Below, piece after piece: positions 1 through 9,610 of a DNA stretch of 64,000 nt. The notes below the pieces were generated by a model that was not told where the DNA came from, searched no databases, and saw only the letters and a list, made by a program, of their open reading frames with translations. The DNA is taken from the NCBI RefSeq assembly GCF_014154935.1, contig NZ_JACEHH010000010.1:124001-188000 (forward strand), in the 5' to 3' direction. The stretch is from Stieleria mannarensis (GTDB taxonomy: Bacteria; Planctomycetota; Planctomycetia; Pirellulales; Pirellulaceae). Position 1 is the first letter of the stretch, and each line of letters opens with the position of its first letter. A program made the translations under genes and the position numbers.

Positions 1-735
1 TTGGCGGTCCATGCCGAATCGAGCAATCAATACGGACGTGTGCCGTTGTTGGTCACGCGACCGGCCGGCGCCGGCAAGGTCTTGTTCATGGGCAGCGATG
101 CCGCGTGGCGTTGGCGGATGGGAGTCGAAGACAAGTATCACTATCGGTTCTGGGGCCAAGTGATCCGTTGGATGGCATATCAACGCAACATGGCGGTTGG
201 CCAAACGATGCGGCTGTCGTATCGACCCGACCAGCCACAGCTTGGCGAAACCGTGACGTTGCGGGCCAGCGTGATGACCAGCAACGGCGCGCCGTCGCAA
301 GCCGACGTGGCGACCGTCGAATTGGTTTCGCCGGCCGGCGGCAGCGAATCGGTCAAGCTGGAACGACAGGATTCGCAGTGGGGTGTGTTCGTCGCGCAGA
401 CCCAGGTGGACCAGTCCGGCGTCTACACCGCCACACTCCGTCACCCCAGCGAAGCGTCCACCGTCACCGCCCGGATCGCGGTCGGGGGCAGGGCAGGGGA
501 GCAACTGGGGCGACCGGCACGCTGGGATATAATGCGTGAAGTCGCCCGGGTCGGCCGCGGCCAAACGTTCACGTCCAACCAAATCCCAAAACTCGTCGAC
601 CGACTCAACCGTCTGCCACCGGACCCCTCGACGACTCGCCGGATCCAGTGGTGGAATCATCCCGCCGTGTTGTCCGCGATGATCGCCGGGTTGACCCTGT
701 TTTGGATCGCCAGGAAATGGGCCGGAGCGGTTTGA
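1..735 (+). CDS. C-terminal part of a large membrane protein (amidotransferase-like/VWA family), 5' truncated by window edge
   Basis: The reading frame is open from the first base, so the gene starts upstream of the window. The visible 244 residues begin with a stretch (LLVTRPAGAGKVLFMGSD, then WGQVIRW) typical of the end of the glutamine-amidotransferase-like domain in planctomycete proteins that sit next to DUF58/VWA operons. A beta-sandwich-like region follows (about 70-160), and one C-terminal membrane helix lies at about 222-240. A GGGCAGGGCAGGG run at 486-498 encodes the GGRAGEQ segment. The next gene follows 106 bp downstream on the same strand. The family assignment is from pattern recognition; the function is unknown. 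Confidence 0.6.
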   Translation: MAVHAESSNQYGRVPLLVTRPAGAGKVLFMGSDAAWRWRMGVEDKYHYRFWGQVIRWMAYQRNMAVGQTMRLSYRPDQPQLGETVTLRASVMTSNGAPSQADVATVELVSPAGGSESVKLERQDSQWGVFVAQTQVDQSGVYTATLRHPSEASTVTARIAVGGRAGEQLGRPARWDIMREVARVGRGQTFTSNQIPKLVDRLNRLPPDPSTTRRIQWWNHPAVLSAMIAGLTLFWIARKWAGAV

Positions 736-786
736 GAGTTAAGTCGTCAGTCGTCAGGCGTCCGTTTTCAGTTTTCAGTTCTTCTT

Positions 787-841
787 ACTCCCAACTCCCA
801 ACTCCCAGCTCCCAACTCCCAACTCCCAACTCCCAACTCCC
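787..841. repeat. Heptamer tandem repeat (CAACTCC/CAGCTCC) abutting a start codon
   Basis: About eight copies of a 7-bp unit, C-rich on the + strand. The last copy reads CTCCC and runs straight into the ATG at 842. The same heptamer forms a longer array at 36919-37032. Confidence 0.9.
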
Positions 842-3800
842 ATGTCCCACCCCCAGCCGCATCACATCGCGATCCCCGAGCGTTTGCTCGGCAAGCTGGC
901 TGCGTTTCGGCGAGCGCTGTTGTGGCAGGTTACTCGGGACCACGCGTTCCGATGTTTCCTGATCGCCACGCTGGTGTTCTGGGTGTTGCTGGTTGTCGAT
1001 CGATTCATCGAGACACCGCCGGCGATTCGATTGATCTTGCTGGCCGTGATTGTCACTGCGTTTGGGATCGCATTGGTGAGTCTGTGGCGGGCGGTCTGGG
1101 ATTGTCGATCACCGCTGGGAGTTGCGGCTGTGATTCGGCGACGGGACCCCGTGTACGGCGATCACTTGGTCGGTGCATTGGAGTTGGCGGATTGTGAATC
1201 GGAGCAGGCTCGTTCGGTGACGTTGTGCGTCGCGGCGCTCGAGCAGGTGGCCGATGAAGCCGCAGCGAAAGACTTTCATCAGGCGTTACCCGAGTCACGT
1301 GCGGGCGTGATGGTTCGCGGATTGATGGCGCTGCTTGCGCCTGCCGTCTTGGTACTTGCGTTTGCTCCCGCGTTGGTCTGGAACACGGCGTCGCGATTGG
1401 GTGCGCCATTGGCGACGATCCAGCGGTTGACGTTCGTGAGATTGCCACCGCTGCCGGAAGAAAAGATCGTGCCGCGCGACGAGCCGTCGGATTGGACGGT
1501 GGCATTGGATCCCGACAGCCGTTGGGTTCCGGGTGACGCGACGCTTTGGATCGGTGACCGGCCAGTCATGGCCCGGTTGATTCACTCCGACGATTCCGTC
1601 ACGCCGCGCTATGCATTCTTGCTTCCGCGATTGTTCGAGCCGGTGTCGGCCGAGCTGAGGATCGGGGATGCCAGGGGGCAAGTCCGCTTGGTCCCCAAGC
1701 TGCGGCCTGAATTGACGGACGTCGTCGCGACGGTTCGGTTGCCGGATTATCTTTCCCACCGCAGCGACGGGGGGACGGTGCAGACCGAATATAGTGACGG
1801 TGTGATCCGAATCGTCGAGGGTGCCGCGGCGACGCTTCATTTGACCGTCTCGTCGGCCCTGGCGTCCGCGTCGGTCGACGGGGTGTCGGTGGAGGTCCAG
1901 GAAAACCGGTTCATCGCGGAATTCGGGGCCAGCGCTGAAAACATCCGGTTGGACTGGACCGATCAAGACGGGCTGACGGCGGGCGAGCCGATGGTGGTCG
2001 CGGCAGAGCGCGTTGCGGATCAGCGTCCGACGTTGATGGTCGACAACGATGGGATTCCGCCACGCGTGCTGGACAGCCAAGCGTTGCAGTTCACCGTGAC
2101 CGCACGCGATGACTTTGGGATTCGTCGGGTCGGCATGCAATGGGTCAGCGACTCTGGCGACGACGATGCCGACTCGGGAGAACGGGTCTTGGGATCCGGC
2201 GACGATTCCGGTTCCTTTGCGGCTGTGTTTCAGGCGACGTCACTGGACGCCCCGCCGGGCGAAGTCCGTGTGCGATTTTGGGCCGAAGACGATTTTCCGG
2301 GGCGCGAACGTGTGTATTCCGATCCGGTCGCGATCAATGTTCTGACCGCCGACGAGCATGCCGTTTGGATCGCCGGACAATTCGCGCGTTGGCGTCAATC
2401 GGCGATGGATGTTCGCGATCGAGAACTGAATCTGTTCTCACGCAACCGCGAACTGGCTCAGGTCGCCGCCGCCGAGCGTGATGACCAGTGGCGTGCCGCG
2501 GTGGCCGAACAGGCCCGGGCCGAAGCCTTCAACGGTCGCCAATTGGAATCGCTGACCACCGAGGGGGAAACGCTATTGCGGCAAGCGGCCGGCAACGAGG
2601 AAGTCGCGGTGGACTATGTCGAAAAACTCGCCGCGACGATCAAGACACTGCAGGACTTGTCCGACCAGCGGATGCCTCGTGTCGCCGAGCTGCTGGAAAA
2701 AGCTTCCAAGCAGGACGACGAAGATTCCAAGTTCGCGGAACTGGCCGGTCAGGAAAGTTCACAGGGGACGCTGGACGAACCGACGGGTGACAAAACGGCG
2801 GAGGAGTCCTCACAGAACGGTGACGAAGAATCCACACCGCAAATCGGATTGGCGGGGACGACGATCATCGACACTTCCAAGCGGTCGGAAGAAAAGGAAA
2901 CCGAGGACGCCGAGGAAGACGCGTTGCAGATCGCGATCGAAGATCAAACCGATCTGGTCGCGGAGTTTGATGCGGTCGCCGAAGAGTTGAAGGAGTTGAT
3001 GGGAAACATGGAAGGCAGCACGCTGGTCAAACGCTTGAAGTCGGTCAGCCGGTTGCAAGAACGGATCGCGATGCAGTTGGGGCGCGGAATCGAATCCACC
3101 TTTGGCGGCTCTGCCGAAGCCAACGGCGATCGTTCGGAATCGGTCGTTGCCGACGCAATTGAATCTGCGTCGCGGGTCCGAACGGTGCTGGACGACTTGG
3201 AAGCGTTTTGCGAGCGACGCGAGATCAAGCACTTTCAATCGGTGTTGGATGAGATGAACGAGGCGCGGGTGTTGGAACAATTGTATGCGCTAAAAGACCG
3301 TGTCGTGCGGCGGCCTGGCGTTTCGATCAGCGTGGCCGAATTCTGGGCGGACAACTTGGACCGCTGGGCTGACGACCTGGTGGACCCGGGATCGGAGCAA
3401 GCCGAATCGGGACCGCAAAACAAAAAGTCACTCTCGCCGGCATTGGTTGTGGAAGTGTTGCGGGTCTTGCAGGCCGAAGTGACCTTGCGCGAACAGACTC
3501 GGGTCGCCGAGCAGGGACGCGAGGCGATGGCGCGGGCGGATTATGTCAGCGAAGCGATTCGATTGAGTGAATCACAGGATGTGGTGCGTGACCGATTGGA
3601 TGCCGTCGTGGACACGATCGAAGCACTGCCCGACGGGGCGTTGAATTTTGGTGAAGAGATCGAGGTGTTGTCGTTGGCCAGTGCCGCGATGGCCGACGCA
3701 TCGAAGACGTTGGTCACGCCGGAAACCGGTCCGGTCGCCGTGGCGGCGCAAACCGAGGCGATCGAATTGTTGCTGCGGAGCAACAAGGTCAGCCCCGAAG

Positions 3801-4039
3801 GCGGCGGCGGTGGCGGAGGAAGCGCCGGGGGAGGGCAGGGCGGTGAGACCGATCAGGCGGCGATCGCGCTGCTGGGCGAAGGGCTGAATCAACTCGCCGT
3901 CACGCGCCAAACGAAAACTGCGTTGTCACTCGGACGCGACCGCCGCGAAGTCCCCGAACGCTGGCGGGCAGGATTGGATCTGTATTTCGACCGCTTGGAA
4001 CAACGCCGCAGTGCGGCGAACGGGGAGGCGGGACAATGA
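842..4039 (+). CDS. DUF4175-like large membrane protein with coiled-coil regions
   Basis: A 1065-aa protein. The N-terminal part carries hydrophobic segments at about 38-55, 62-82 and 155-180. A beta-rich exposed region follows (about 190-480). Residues 490-950 are long, acidic and alanine/glutamate-rich with coiled-coil character, interrupted by a low-complexity Glu/Asp/Ser stretch near 640-700. A poly-glycine run lies near 985-1000. The architecture resembles DUF4175-type proteins found in planctomycete MoxR/DUF58/VWA clusters; the upstream partial gene fits that context. The start ATG at 842 sits immediately after a heptamer repeat with no Shine-Dalgarno sequence. The stop overlaps the ATG of the next gene (ATGA). 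The molecular function is unknown. Confidence 0.65.
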   Translation: MSHPQPHHIAIPERLLGKLAAFRRALLWQVTRDHAFRCFLIATLVFWVLLVVDRFIETPPAIRLILLAVIVTAFGIALVSLWRAVWDCRSPLGVAAVIRRRDPVYGDHLVGALELADCESEQARSVTLCVAALEQVADEAAAKDFHQALPESRAGVMVRGLMALLAPAVLVLAFAPALVWNTASRLGAPLATIQRLTFVRLPPLPEEKIVPRDEPSDWTVALDPDSRWVPGDATLWIGDRPVMARLIHSDDSVTPRYAFLLPRLFEPVSAELRIGDARGQVRLVPKLRPELTDVVATVRLPDYLSHRSDGGTVQTEYSDGVIRIVEGAAATLHLTVSSALASASVDGVSVEVQENRFIAEFGASAENIRLDWTDQDGLTAGEPMVVAAERVADQRPTLMVDNDGIPPRVLDSQALQFTVTARDDFGIRRVGMQWVSDSGDDDADSGERVLGSGDDSGSFAAVFQATSLDAPPGEVRVRFWAEDDFPGRERVYSDPVAINVLTADEHAVWIAGQFARWRQSAMDVRDRELNLFSRNRELAQVAAAERDDQWRAAVAEQARAEAFNGRQLESLTTEGETLLRQAAGNEEVAVDYVEKLAATIKTLQDLSDQRMPRVAELLEKASKQDDEDSKFAELAGQESSQGTLDEPTGDKTAEESSQNGDEESTPQIGLAGTTIIDTSKRSEEKETEDAEEDALQIAIEDQTDLVAEFDAVAEELKELMGNMEGSTLVKRLKSVSRLQERIAMQLGRGIESTFGGSAEANGDRSESVVADAIESASRVRTVLDDLEAFCERREIKHFQSVLDEMNEARVLEQLYALKDRVVRRPGVSISVAEFWADNLDRWADDLVDPGSEQAESGPQNKKSLSPALVVEVLRVLQAEVTLREQTRVAEQGREAMARADYVSEAIRLSESQDVVRDRLDAVVDTIEALPDGALNFGEEIEVLSLASAAMADASKTLVTPETGPVAVAAQTEAIELLLRSNKVSPEGGGGGGGSAGGGQGGETDQAAIALLGEGLNQLAVTRQTKTALSLGRDRREVPERWRAGLDLYFDRLEQRRSAANGEAGQ

Positions 4040-5358
4040 GCGGTTGGATGGTTCGGACGCGAGCAAGCAACCTGCGGGGACGACCGACCCGCGATTCATT
4101 GCGACCAGAGGACGGATGCGACACAAAGCACCATGGCTCCCTTCTCCCCCGGCTTTGCGGGGGAGAAGGGCTGGGGATGAGGGGGCCCTGTCTTCGATGC
4201 CTCGCCGACTTGTGTAGACCCCAATGCCTGGCAAACGTAGCTACCTTCGCCAGAAGGTGGATCCCCCGAGCTTTCCACGCTCTGGCGAGCGTAGCTACGT
4301 TGCGAGCCTTGCGGTGTCTGGTTTGCGCAGCGACGGTGTTGCTGGCGAATTCCGCCAACGCCCAGACACCTGCGGTGACGGCGGTGGATTCATCGTCGGC
4401 CAACATCGGCGAGACGGTTTCGCGGGACGTGCATGAGATCTATGCCAAGGGGTTGGGCTTTTTGCGTCAGACTCAAAATGAACGGGGCACGTGGCCGGCG
4501 GGGGAGGGCACCGGGCCGGGAACGACGGGGTTGGCCGTGTTGGCGTTCTTGGCGTCCGGTGAAGACCCCAACTTTGGTCCCCATCGCGACGTGATCCGCA
4601 AAGGGTTGCGGCACATCATCGCCGGCCAGTCGGCGGTGACCGGGTACATTTCGCCCAGCATGTACCACCACGGATTCGGCATGTTGGCCTTGTGCGAGGC
4701 CTATGGGGTGGTGGACGATTCGGACCTGTATGCGGCCGACGAATCGGACGCCCGGCGCAGTCTGGCCGAGGCGACCGAGTTGGCGGTTCGCGCGGCGTTG
4801 ACGGCACAAAAGAACAATCGCAGGGGCGGATGGCGGTACGCACCCAATGCCAGCGACGCCGACACGTCCGTCTCCGGCGCCGTCGTGATGGGATTGTTGG
4901 CGGCTCGCAACGCGGGGATCGAGGTGCCGGATGAATCGATCGACAAAGCCATCGACTACTTCGTCAGCATGACCGCCCAGGACGGCACGGTCGGCTATGC
5001 CAGCGCCAGCGAAGGCGGCGGCGAGTCGGTCGCCCGCAGCAGCATCGTCAACCTGGTGCTCGCCATCGCCCGACGAAAGGATGTGCCGGCCTATCAATCG
5101 ACACTGCGGTACATCGTCGGCAATCGCGATGCCCAACCGACCTGGCCCGAATACGCACGCTACTATCAAGCCCAGGCCTACTTTCAATCCGACGTCGCGG
5201 TCTGGAAACAGTGGAACGATCGACTGGTGCAACAACTCAAACGCGAACAAAAGCCTGACGGAAGTTTTGACGGGGACCTCGGAGTGACCAATAGCACCTC
5301 GATGTCCCTGCTGGCGATCGCATTGAACTACCGATTTCTACCGATCTATGAACGATAA
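4036..5358 (+). CDS. Exported terpene-cyclase/prenyltransferase-fold (squalene-hopene cyclase-like repeat) protein
   Basis: The mature part contains at least four alpha-alpha repeat motifs of the prenyltransferase/squalene oxidase type: GLGFLRQTQNERGTWP, AQKNNRRGGWRY, TAQDGTVGYAS and QKPDGSFDGDLG. The protein is too short for a real cyclase and such planctomycete proteins are uncharacterised. The ATG at 4036 overlaps the preceding stop (ATGA). However, residues 1-88 are encoded by two intergenic repeat elements (4128-4232 and 4235-4300) and look non-native. A TTG at 4300 would start a clean signal peptide (about 20 residues ending SANA-Q). Either the repeats inserted in frame between the start codon and the signal peptide, or translation starts at 4300. 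The next gene overlaps by 11 bp. Confidence 0.75.
   Translation: MSGWMVRTRASNLRGRPTRDSLRPEDGCDTKHHGSLLPRLCGGEGLGMRGPCLRCLADLCRPQCLANVATFARRWIPRAFHALASVATLRALRCLVCAATVLLANSANAQTPAVTAVDSSSANIGETVSRDVHEIYAKGLGFLRQTQNERGTWPAGEGTGPGTTGLAVLAFLASGEDPNFGPHRDVIRKGLRHIIAGQSAVTGYISPSMYHHGFGMLALCEAYGVVDDSDLYAADESDARRSLAEATELAVRAALTAQKNNRRGGWRYAPNASDADTSVSGAVVMGLLAARNAGIEVPDESIDKAIDYFVSMTAQDGTVGYASASEGGGESVARSSIVNLVLAIARRKDVPAYQSTLRYIVGNRDAQPTWPEYARYYQAQAYFQSDVAVWKQWNDRLVQQLKREQKPDGSFDGDLGVTNSTSMSLLAIALNYRFLPIYER
4128..4232. repeat. Dispersed repeat beginning CCATGGCTCCCTTCTCC
   Basis: Contains a GC-rich hairpin (CTTCTCCCCCGGC with GGGGGAGAAGG), then GGCTGGGGATGAGGGGGCC and GCCGACTTGTGTAGA. The same order of segments recurs at 31154-31410, where a further block of about 150 bp is inserted. 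It lies inside the annotated 5' end of the 4036 gene. Confidence 0.8.
4235..4300. repeat. CGCCAGA palindrome family, copy A
   Basis: Imperfect inverted repeat of about 28-bp arms: ACGTAGCTACCTTCGCCAGA, then AGGTGGATC, against TTTCCACGCTCTGGCGAGC, then GTAGCTACGT. Related copies lie at 23455-23519, 39030-39130 and 53861-53924. Confidence 0.85.
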
Positions 5359-7558
5359 ACTGCAAGAGGCTGCGCCCGCCGGTTTGAGCCATCCGGCTTG
5401 GGAGCGATGGAGCTTTGCCCGGCCGCGACAACGATCCGTCGGCATCATCGCTTTACTCTCGATTTGCTGTGCCGTTCTCTGTCGCGCCGACGAACCGACG
5501 ATGCGTTTTTTGATGGCGGACGGGAGCACGGTCGAAGGCACCCTGTCGGCGGCAGAGGCGGAGGGGACGGTCCAGATCAACAACCCGCGGTTCACCCAGC
5601 CGATCGTCGTGTCGACCGATCATCTGTTGGAAGCTCGTCGTCCGTCCGCCGAACCCGACGTCGCAGCCGATTCCACCGACGATGCAGGGGCAACGAGGGT
5701 TGCCTTCGAATTGAACGACCGCAGTCGGTATGTCGGAGAGGTGGTTACCTGGCAAGACGACGTGATCACACTTGAAACCGAGTCTGTCGGTCGTGTGTCG
5801 TTCGGAAGCGAACGCGTGGTCCGCATCATGGACGTCAACAAGATGCCGCGCCCGATTGCTTCGCTCGCCGATTCACGGTTTCGGTATCGCCGCGAAGCCG
5901 GTTGGGAATTTAACGACCAAGGTTTGTTCGGGGCGACCGCCCAGACGGCGACGGTTGCCGATCTGGATCTGCCCGATCGATTTCGAATTCGAATCGATGT
6001 GACGTGTCAGGGGACGCCTGATTTTGAATTGATCCTCGGTGATCGTTCGACCGGCGGGGCAGGGCAGGGTGGTGGTCGGATCGATCGACGCGGTGGATCG
6101 CTTTCACGATTGCCGACCGAAACACTGGTCACCCGCATCGAGTGGTTCGACAACAGCGTCTCGTTGGTCCGCAGCAATGCCAGTGTTTCCGATGCCGCGG
6201 TGTTTGACCTGACCGATGCGATCGATCGGTTGACGCTGGACCTGTATGCCGACCAAACATCGGGTCGCTTGCTGGCTTATCACGAGGGCGTCAAACGTGG
6301 CGAGGTGTCGCTGGTCGATGACCAACCCGTGTTGCGTCGCGAGTTGACCTTGATCAACCGTGGCGCTCCGGTCCAGGTGACTCAGTTGGAATTGTTGCAG
6401 TGGGACGGCCGCGTTCCCGAGTCGCGTTTGCTGCCAGATCGATACACGTTGCTGCATGATGGATCGATCGTCGAGCAAGTCGCCCGGCAAGGGGACGCTG
6501 ATCGGATTCGTGTCGGTGACGCTTGGTATCCGATCCAGGATCTTGCTTGGGTGGAGTTCGGTGGGGAGACCGTTGCGGCGGTCGGGTGTGAATTGGTTTT
6601 GCGTGATGGTTGCCGATTGCGGGGCGAGGTCCAAGGACGCGACACCGCCGGGGCGATCGTGTTGCGTGATTCGACGGGCGTCCGTTTGGTCGTTGCACCG
6701 CCGTCGGTGGTGCGCTGTGTCGGACGCGCCGACGACGACACCGCGCCGGCCGGTGATGCGTCCGAGTTGCGGGCCGATGGGATTCGGTTGTGGGGGCGGC
6801 TGTTGGACGGATCGGGCACCGGGACGACATTCGGGTGGCGGGCGGCGTTGGCCGAAAACGATGTCCCAATCACGGCAGACGACGGTGTCACGATTCTCTT
6901 TGCATCGCCCTCTGATGTGAACGCGGATGTCGAATCGGCGTCGGAACGTGACCACGGACTATTGACGCTTGTCGGCGGAGATCAGCTGCCCGGCGAGTTG
7001 ATCTCGATTCAAAGCGATGGGGTCCGATTTCGAAGTGTGGTGTGTAACGAAATCCGAGTGCCGCTGGTGGATGTCAGTCGCGTCGAAACGGGGCCGGCGG
7101 TGAAGGTGGAACCGACGGATTTGCCGTGGCTCACGAGCCTGCCCAGGCGAATGGTTGATTCGCCGCCGACGCATTTGTTGGTGTCTCCGGACGGCGATGC
7201 GCTGCGAGGCCGGTTGTTGTCGCTGGACCAACAGGACGTGCGGATCGAAGTCCGTGACCGAACCCGTCGGATCGATCGTACCGGCGTGGCGGCGGTGATT
7301 TGGTTGGGGCAAGCGGAGAACGGCGCGGAGAAGGAAACGCCGTCGTGTCGTTACGTGATCACCACCCGCGACGGGGCGCGGTTGGGGCTGCAGACGGCAA
7401 CCTTTGACGGGTACGTCTTGCAGGGGGCCCATCAATCATTCGGGGACTGCCGGATCCCCGTCGATTTGTTGCAGCGTCTGAGTTTTGGACCCCGAGAAAC
7501 GTCGCGGCAAGAACGGTGGGAGCTGGTGCCGGTGAAGCAGCCGAAGACGTTCCAGTGA
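5348..7558 (+). CDS. Exported hypothetical protein with repeated small beta modules
   Basis: A 736-aa protein with a long charged N-region and a hydrophobic signal core (about 30-45, ending CAVLCRADE). I do not recognise a named family. At least five similar units of about 40-60 residues recur, each with a pattern like DGS-x-VEGTL followed by a strand, then a V/I-D/S-x-V-x-x-V element (near 55, 120, 415, 545, 615 and 670). This suggests small SH3/Sm-like barrels. Between them, about 180-345 looks like a LamG/3-keto-disaccharide-hydrolase-type jelly-roll (GWEFNDQGLFG, FRIRIDVTCQGTPDFELILG). It is last in the 842-7558 operon and overlaps the upstream gene. Confidence 0.6.
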   Translation: MNDKLQEAAPAGLSHPAWERWSFARPRQRSVGIIALLSICCAVLCRADEPTMRFLMADGSTVEGTLSAAEAEGTVQINNPRFTQPIVVSTDHLLEARRPSAEPDVAADSTDDAGATRVAFELNDRSRYVGEVVTWQDDVITLETESVGRVSFGSERVVRIMDVNKMPRPIASLADSRFRYRREAGWEFNDQGLFGATAQTATVADLDLPDRFRIRIDVTCQGTPDFELILGDRSTGGAGQGGGRIDRRGGSLSRLPTETLVTRIEWFDNSVSLVRSNASVSDAAVFDLTDAIDRLTLDLYADQTSGRLLAYHEGVKRGEVSLVDDQPVLRRELTLINRGAPVQVTQLELLQWDGRVPESRLLPDRYTLLHDGSIVEQVARQGDADRIRVGDAWYPIQDLAWVEFGGETVAAVGCELVLRDGCRLRGEVQGRDTAGAIVLRDSTGVRLVVAPPSVVRCVGRADDDTAPAGDASELRADGIRLWGRLLDGSGTGTTFGWRAALAENDVPITADDGVTILFASPSDVNADVESASERDHGLLTLVGGDQLPGELISIQSDGVRFRSVVCNEIRVPLVDVSRVETGPAVKVEPTDLPWLTSLPRRMVDSPPTHLLVSPDGDALRGRLLSLDQQDVRIEVRDRTRRIDRTGVAAVIWLGQAENGAEKETPSCRYVITTRDGARLGLQTATFDGYVLQGAHQSFGDCRIPVDLLQRLSFGPRETSRQERWELVPVKQPKTFQ

Positions 7559-7604
7559 GAGGGTGCGACGTCGTGCTTTTGCCTTTCGAGGTTGTTCGGC
7601 TCTT

Positions 7605-7762
7605 GGGATTTAACCCTCCCTGGCAGGGAGGGGCGAGCGAAGCGAGGGGAGGGGCGATTGGTGGTGTTTGAGTGCCTCCGAACCTCGGCAAGCCCTCCCC
7701 GCGTTGTCGCTCACTCCCCTTCGACCCTCCCAGAGGAAGGGTGAAGGCGTGAACGTCTGATA
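7605..7762. repeat. MITE-like family copy (reverse orientation, ends degraded)
   Basis: Contains CCCTCCCTGGCAGGGAGGGG, GAGCGAAGCGAGGGGAGG and CCCTCCCCGCGTTGTCG, and ends in CCCTCCCAGAGGAAGGGTGAA. This is the reverse complement of the repeat at 51541-51731. It lies between the convergent stops at 7558 and 7791; apart from this repeat the 232-bp gap holds nothing recognisable. Confidence 0.75.
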
Positions 7763-7790
7763 GAGAGGAAGTTAAAAGACGCACGACCTC

Positions 7791-8480
7791 TCACCCGGCG
7801 GGGTCTTGCAGGTTGTTTTCGTTGAAACCCTTTTGCCGCAGCAGGCAGGCGTCGCAGTGGCCGCAGGGTTTTCCGCCGGGGCCGGGATCATAGCAGGACA
7901 GGGTCATCGAATAGTCGACGTCCAGCCGGAGTCCGGTTTGAATGATTTCGGCTTTGGTCAGATCGATCAGCGGCGTGTGGATCGTCAGTTTTCGGCCGCT
8001 GGTGCCGCTTTGGGTCGCCAGGTTGGCCATCGCTTCGAACGCGGCGATGTACTCCGGTCGGCAATCGGGATAGCCGCTGTAATCGAGTGAGTTGACGCCG
8101 ATGAACAGATCGACCGAGCCGATGGTTTCGGCCAAGGCCAACGCCAGGGACAGAAACACGGTGTTCCGCGCCGGGACATAGGTCACCGGAATCGCGTCGC
8201 CGATTTGTTCGACCGAGTCGGATTTGGGAACGACGATCGACTGATCGGTCAACGCCGAACCGCCGAACTGGGACAGATTGATTTCGACGATTCGGTGTGC
8301 GACGGCATCGAAGTGTTTTGCCAGGGCGACGGCGCGATCGAGTTCGTATTCGTGACGTTGGCCGTAGCGAAAGCTGAGCGCATGGATGGCATAGTTTTGC
8401 TCGCGGGCGATCGCCATGCAGGTGGCGCTGTCGAGTCCGCCGGAGAGCAGGACGACAGCGGGGGGGCGTTTTTCGGTCAC
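7791..8480 (-). CDS. queC: 7-cyano-7-deazaguanine synthase QueC
   Basis: Converts 7-carboxy-7-deazaguanine to preQ0 with ATP and ammonia, in queuosine biosynthesis. It has the PP-loop [12 protein letters not shown] at the N-terminus, [11 protein letters not shown] in the middle, and the C-terminal zinc site [17 protein letters not shown]. The length (229 aa) is normal. The GTG at 8480 overlaps the upstream stop (GTGA), which suggests translational coupling; a second in-frame GTG at 8492 would add four residues. No other queuosine gene is in the window. Confidence 0.95.
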   Translation of the reverse strand: MTEKRPPAVVLLSGGLDSATCMAIAREQNYAIHALSFRYGQRHEYELDRAVALAKHFDAVAHRIVEINLSQFGGSALTDQSIVVPKSDSVEQIGDAIPVTYVPARNTVFLSLALALAETIGSVDLFIGVNSLDYSGYPDCRPEYIAAFEAMANLATQSGTSGRKLTIHTPLIDLTKAEIIQTGLRLDVDYSMTLSCYDPGPGGKPCGHCDACLLRQKGFNENNLQDPAG

Positions 8481-9439
8481 TGCTTTTTCCACAGCTTGCG
8501 CCCGATCGACGGATGGTAGACCGTCCAGTGTTCGCTGTTGGTCATGTCCGATTCGATCAGGCTGGTAAAGGAAGTGATTTTGGCGTCCAGGTTGTCGATG
8601 TGATGCAACGCGATCGCTTCCAGGGTGGCCGGCAGGCGTGGGCTGCCGAATTCCAGTTGGCCGTGGTGGGAAACGATCAGGTGTTCCAGTTGCAAACGCA
8701 GCTCGTCGGGGAACGTCGCCTCGGCGTCGTCTTCGTAACGGCTGATCGCATCGCCCAGCATTTGCACGCCGATCACGACGTGCCCGACCAGTTGGCCGCG
8801 GTCGGTGTAGCTGAGTTCGCCGCTGGCGGAGATCTCTTCGATCTTGCCCAGGTCATGCAGGAAGGCGCCGAACATCAACAGTTCGGTGTCCACGCCGGGG
8901 TATCGGGGACCCAGGAACTGACAGATTTCCATCAAGTCCACGGTGTGCCGCAGCAGCCCGCCGGGGTAGGCGTGGTGGTTGGAAACCGCTGCGGTGGCCA
9001 GGCGGAGTCGGGCGACAAAGTCGTCGTCGGCCAGGAACGTGTTTCCGAGTCCGCGTAGGTGAACGTTGCGCAGGTTGCCGACCAGCTCGCGGAGGGTCGC
9101 CATGGCTTTGTCGGATGCGGCGGCATCGAACTGGTCAAAGTCGCCGGGGTCGACCTCGGTGTCGGCCAAGTCGTCGATCGCGGTCAGGATGATTTGCAAC
9201 GCACCCTGGTGGACTTGGGTGCGGCCGACGCAATGCACATAGCCGCCGCGGTGGATCTCTTCGTAGTCCGAATCGTCGGCGTTCCACATCATCGCGACGA
9301 TCGTACCGCTGCGGTCGGCCAACTTCAGCAGCAGGTACTTGCCGCCTTGGCGATTGACGCGGATTTGTTTGTCGGCCAAGCGAAAGGGCTGGTCGAGAGA
9401 TTGGCCGTCGGACAGGTCGGTGACAAGCGTTCGAGGCAC
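8477..9439 (-). CDS. YhaM-like 3'-5' exoribonuclease (OB-fold plus HD domain)
   Basis: The N-terminal OB-fold (about 15-110: [20 protein letters not shown], then [12 protein letters not shown]) is followed by an HD phosphohydrolase domain with [24 protein letters not shown] and [11 protein letters not shown] as metal-binding motifs. This is the order seen in YhaM of Firmicutes, a 3'-5' exonuclease acting on RNA and ssDNA. The GTG at 9439 is preceded by AAAGGGA; the frame is open further upstream, but that extension is not family-like. It overlaps queC. The exact substrate is inferred. Confidence 0.85.
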   Translation of the reverse strand: MPRTLVTDLSDGQSLDQPFRLADKQIRVNRQGGKYLLLKLADRSGTIVAMMWNADDSDYEEIHRGGYVHCVGRTQVHQGALQIILTAIDDLADTEVDPGDFDQFDAAASDKAMATLRELVGNLRNVHLRGLGNTFLADDDFVARLRLATAAVSNHHAYPGGLLRHTVDLMEICQFLGPRYPGVDTELLMFGAFLHDLGKIEEISASGELSYTDRGQLVGHVVIGVQMLGDAISRYEDDAEATFPDELRLQLEHLIVSHHGQLEFGSPRLPATLEAIALHHIDNLDAKITSFTSLIESDMTNSEHWTVYHPSIGRKLWKKQ

Positions 9440-9594
9440 GGCAGATTCCCTTTGGCGGGGCAGAAAGTGATGAGATGATGCAAAGGATGCGTGCGATGGG
9501 CGTCGCTGGCAAGGTGTGATGGCGGTGGATCGGTGATGCCGCACTCCCCCAACGGTACGAATTCTCGCAAAGTGCTTCGTTTATGGTGGCGGAA

Positions 9595-9603
9595 TGTTAT
9601 ACT
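9595..9603 (+). promoter_or_regulatory. Extended -10 promoter (TGTTATACT), likely leaderless
   Basis: A TG-N-TATACT element ends 7 bases before the ATG at 9611, so transcription would start at or next to the start codon. No convincing -35 box is visible. Confidence 0.5.
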
Positions 9604-9610
9604 AGGCCCC

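Noticed and set aside
4390-5250. 286-aa reverse frame inside the terpene-cyclase-fold gene
   Set aside because: Antisense shadow; the + strand carries the repeat motifs.
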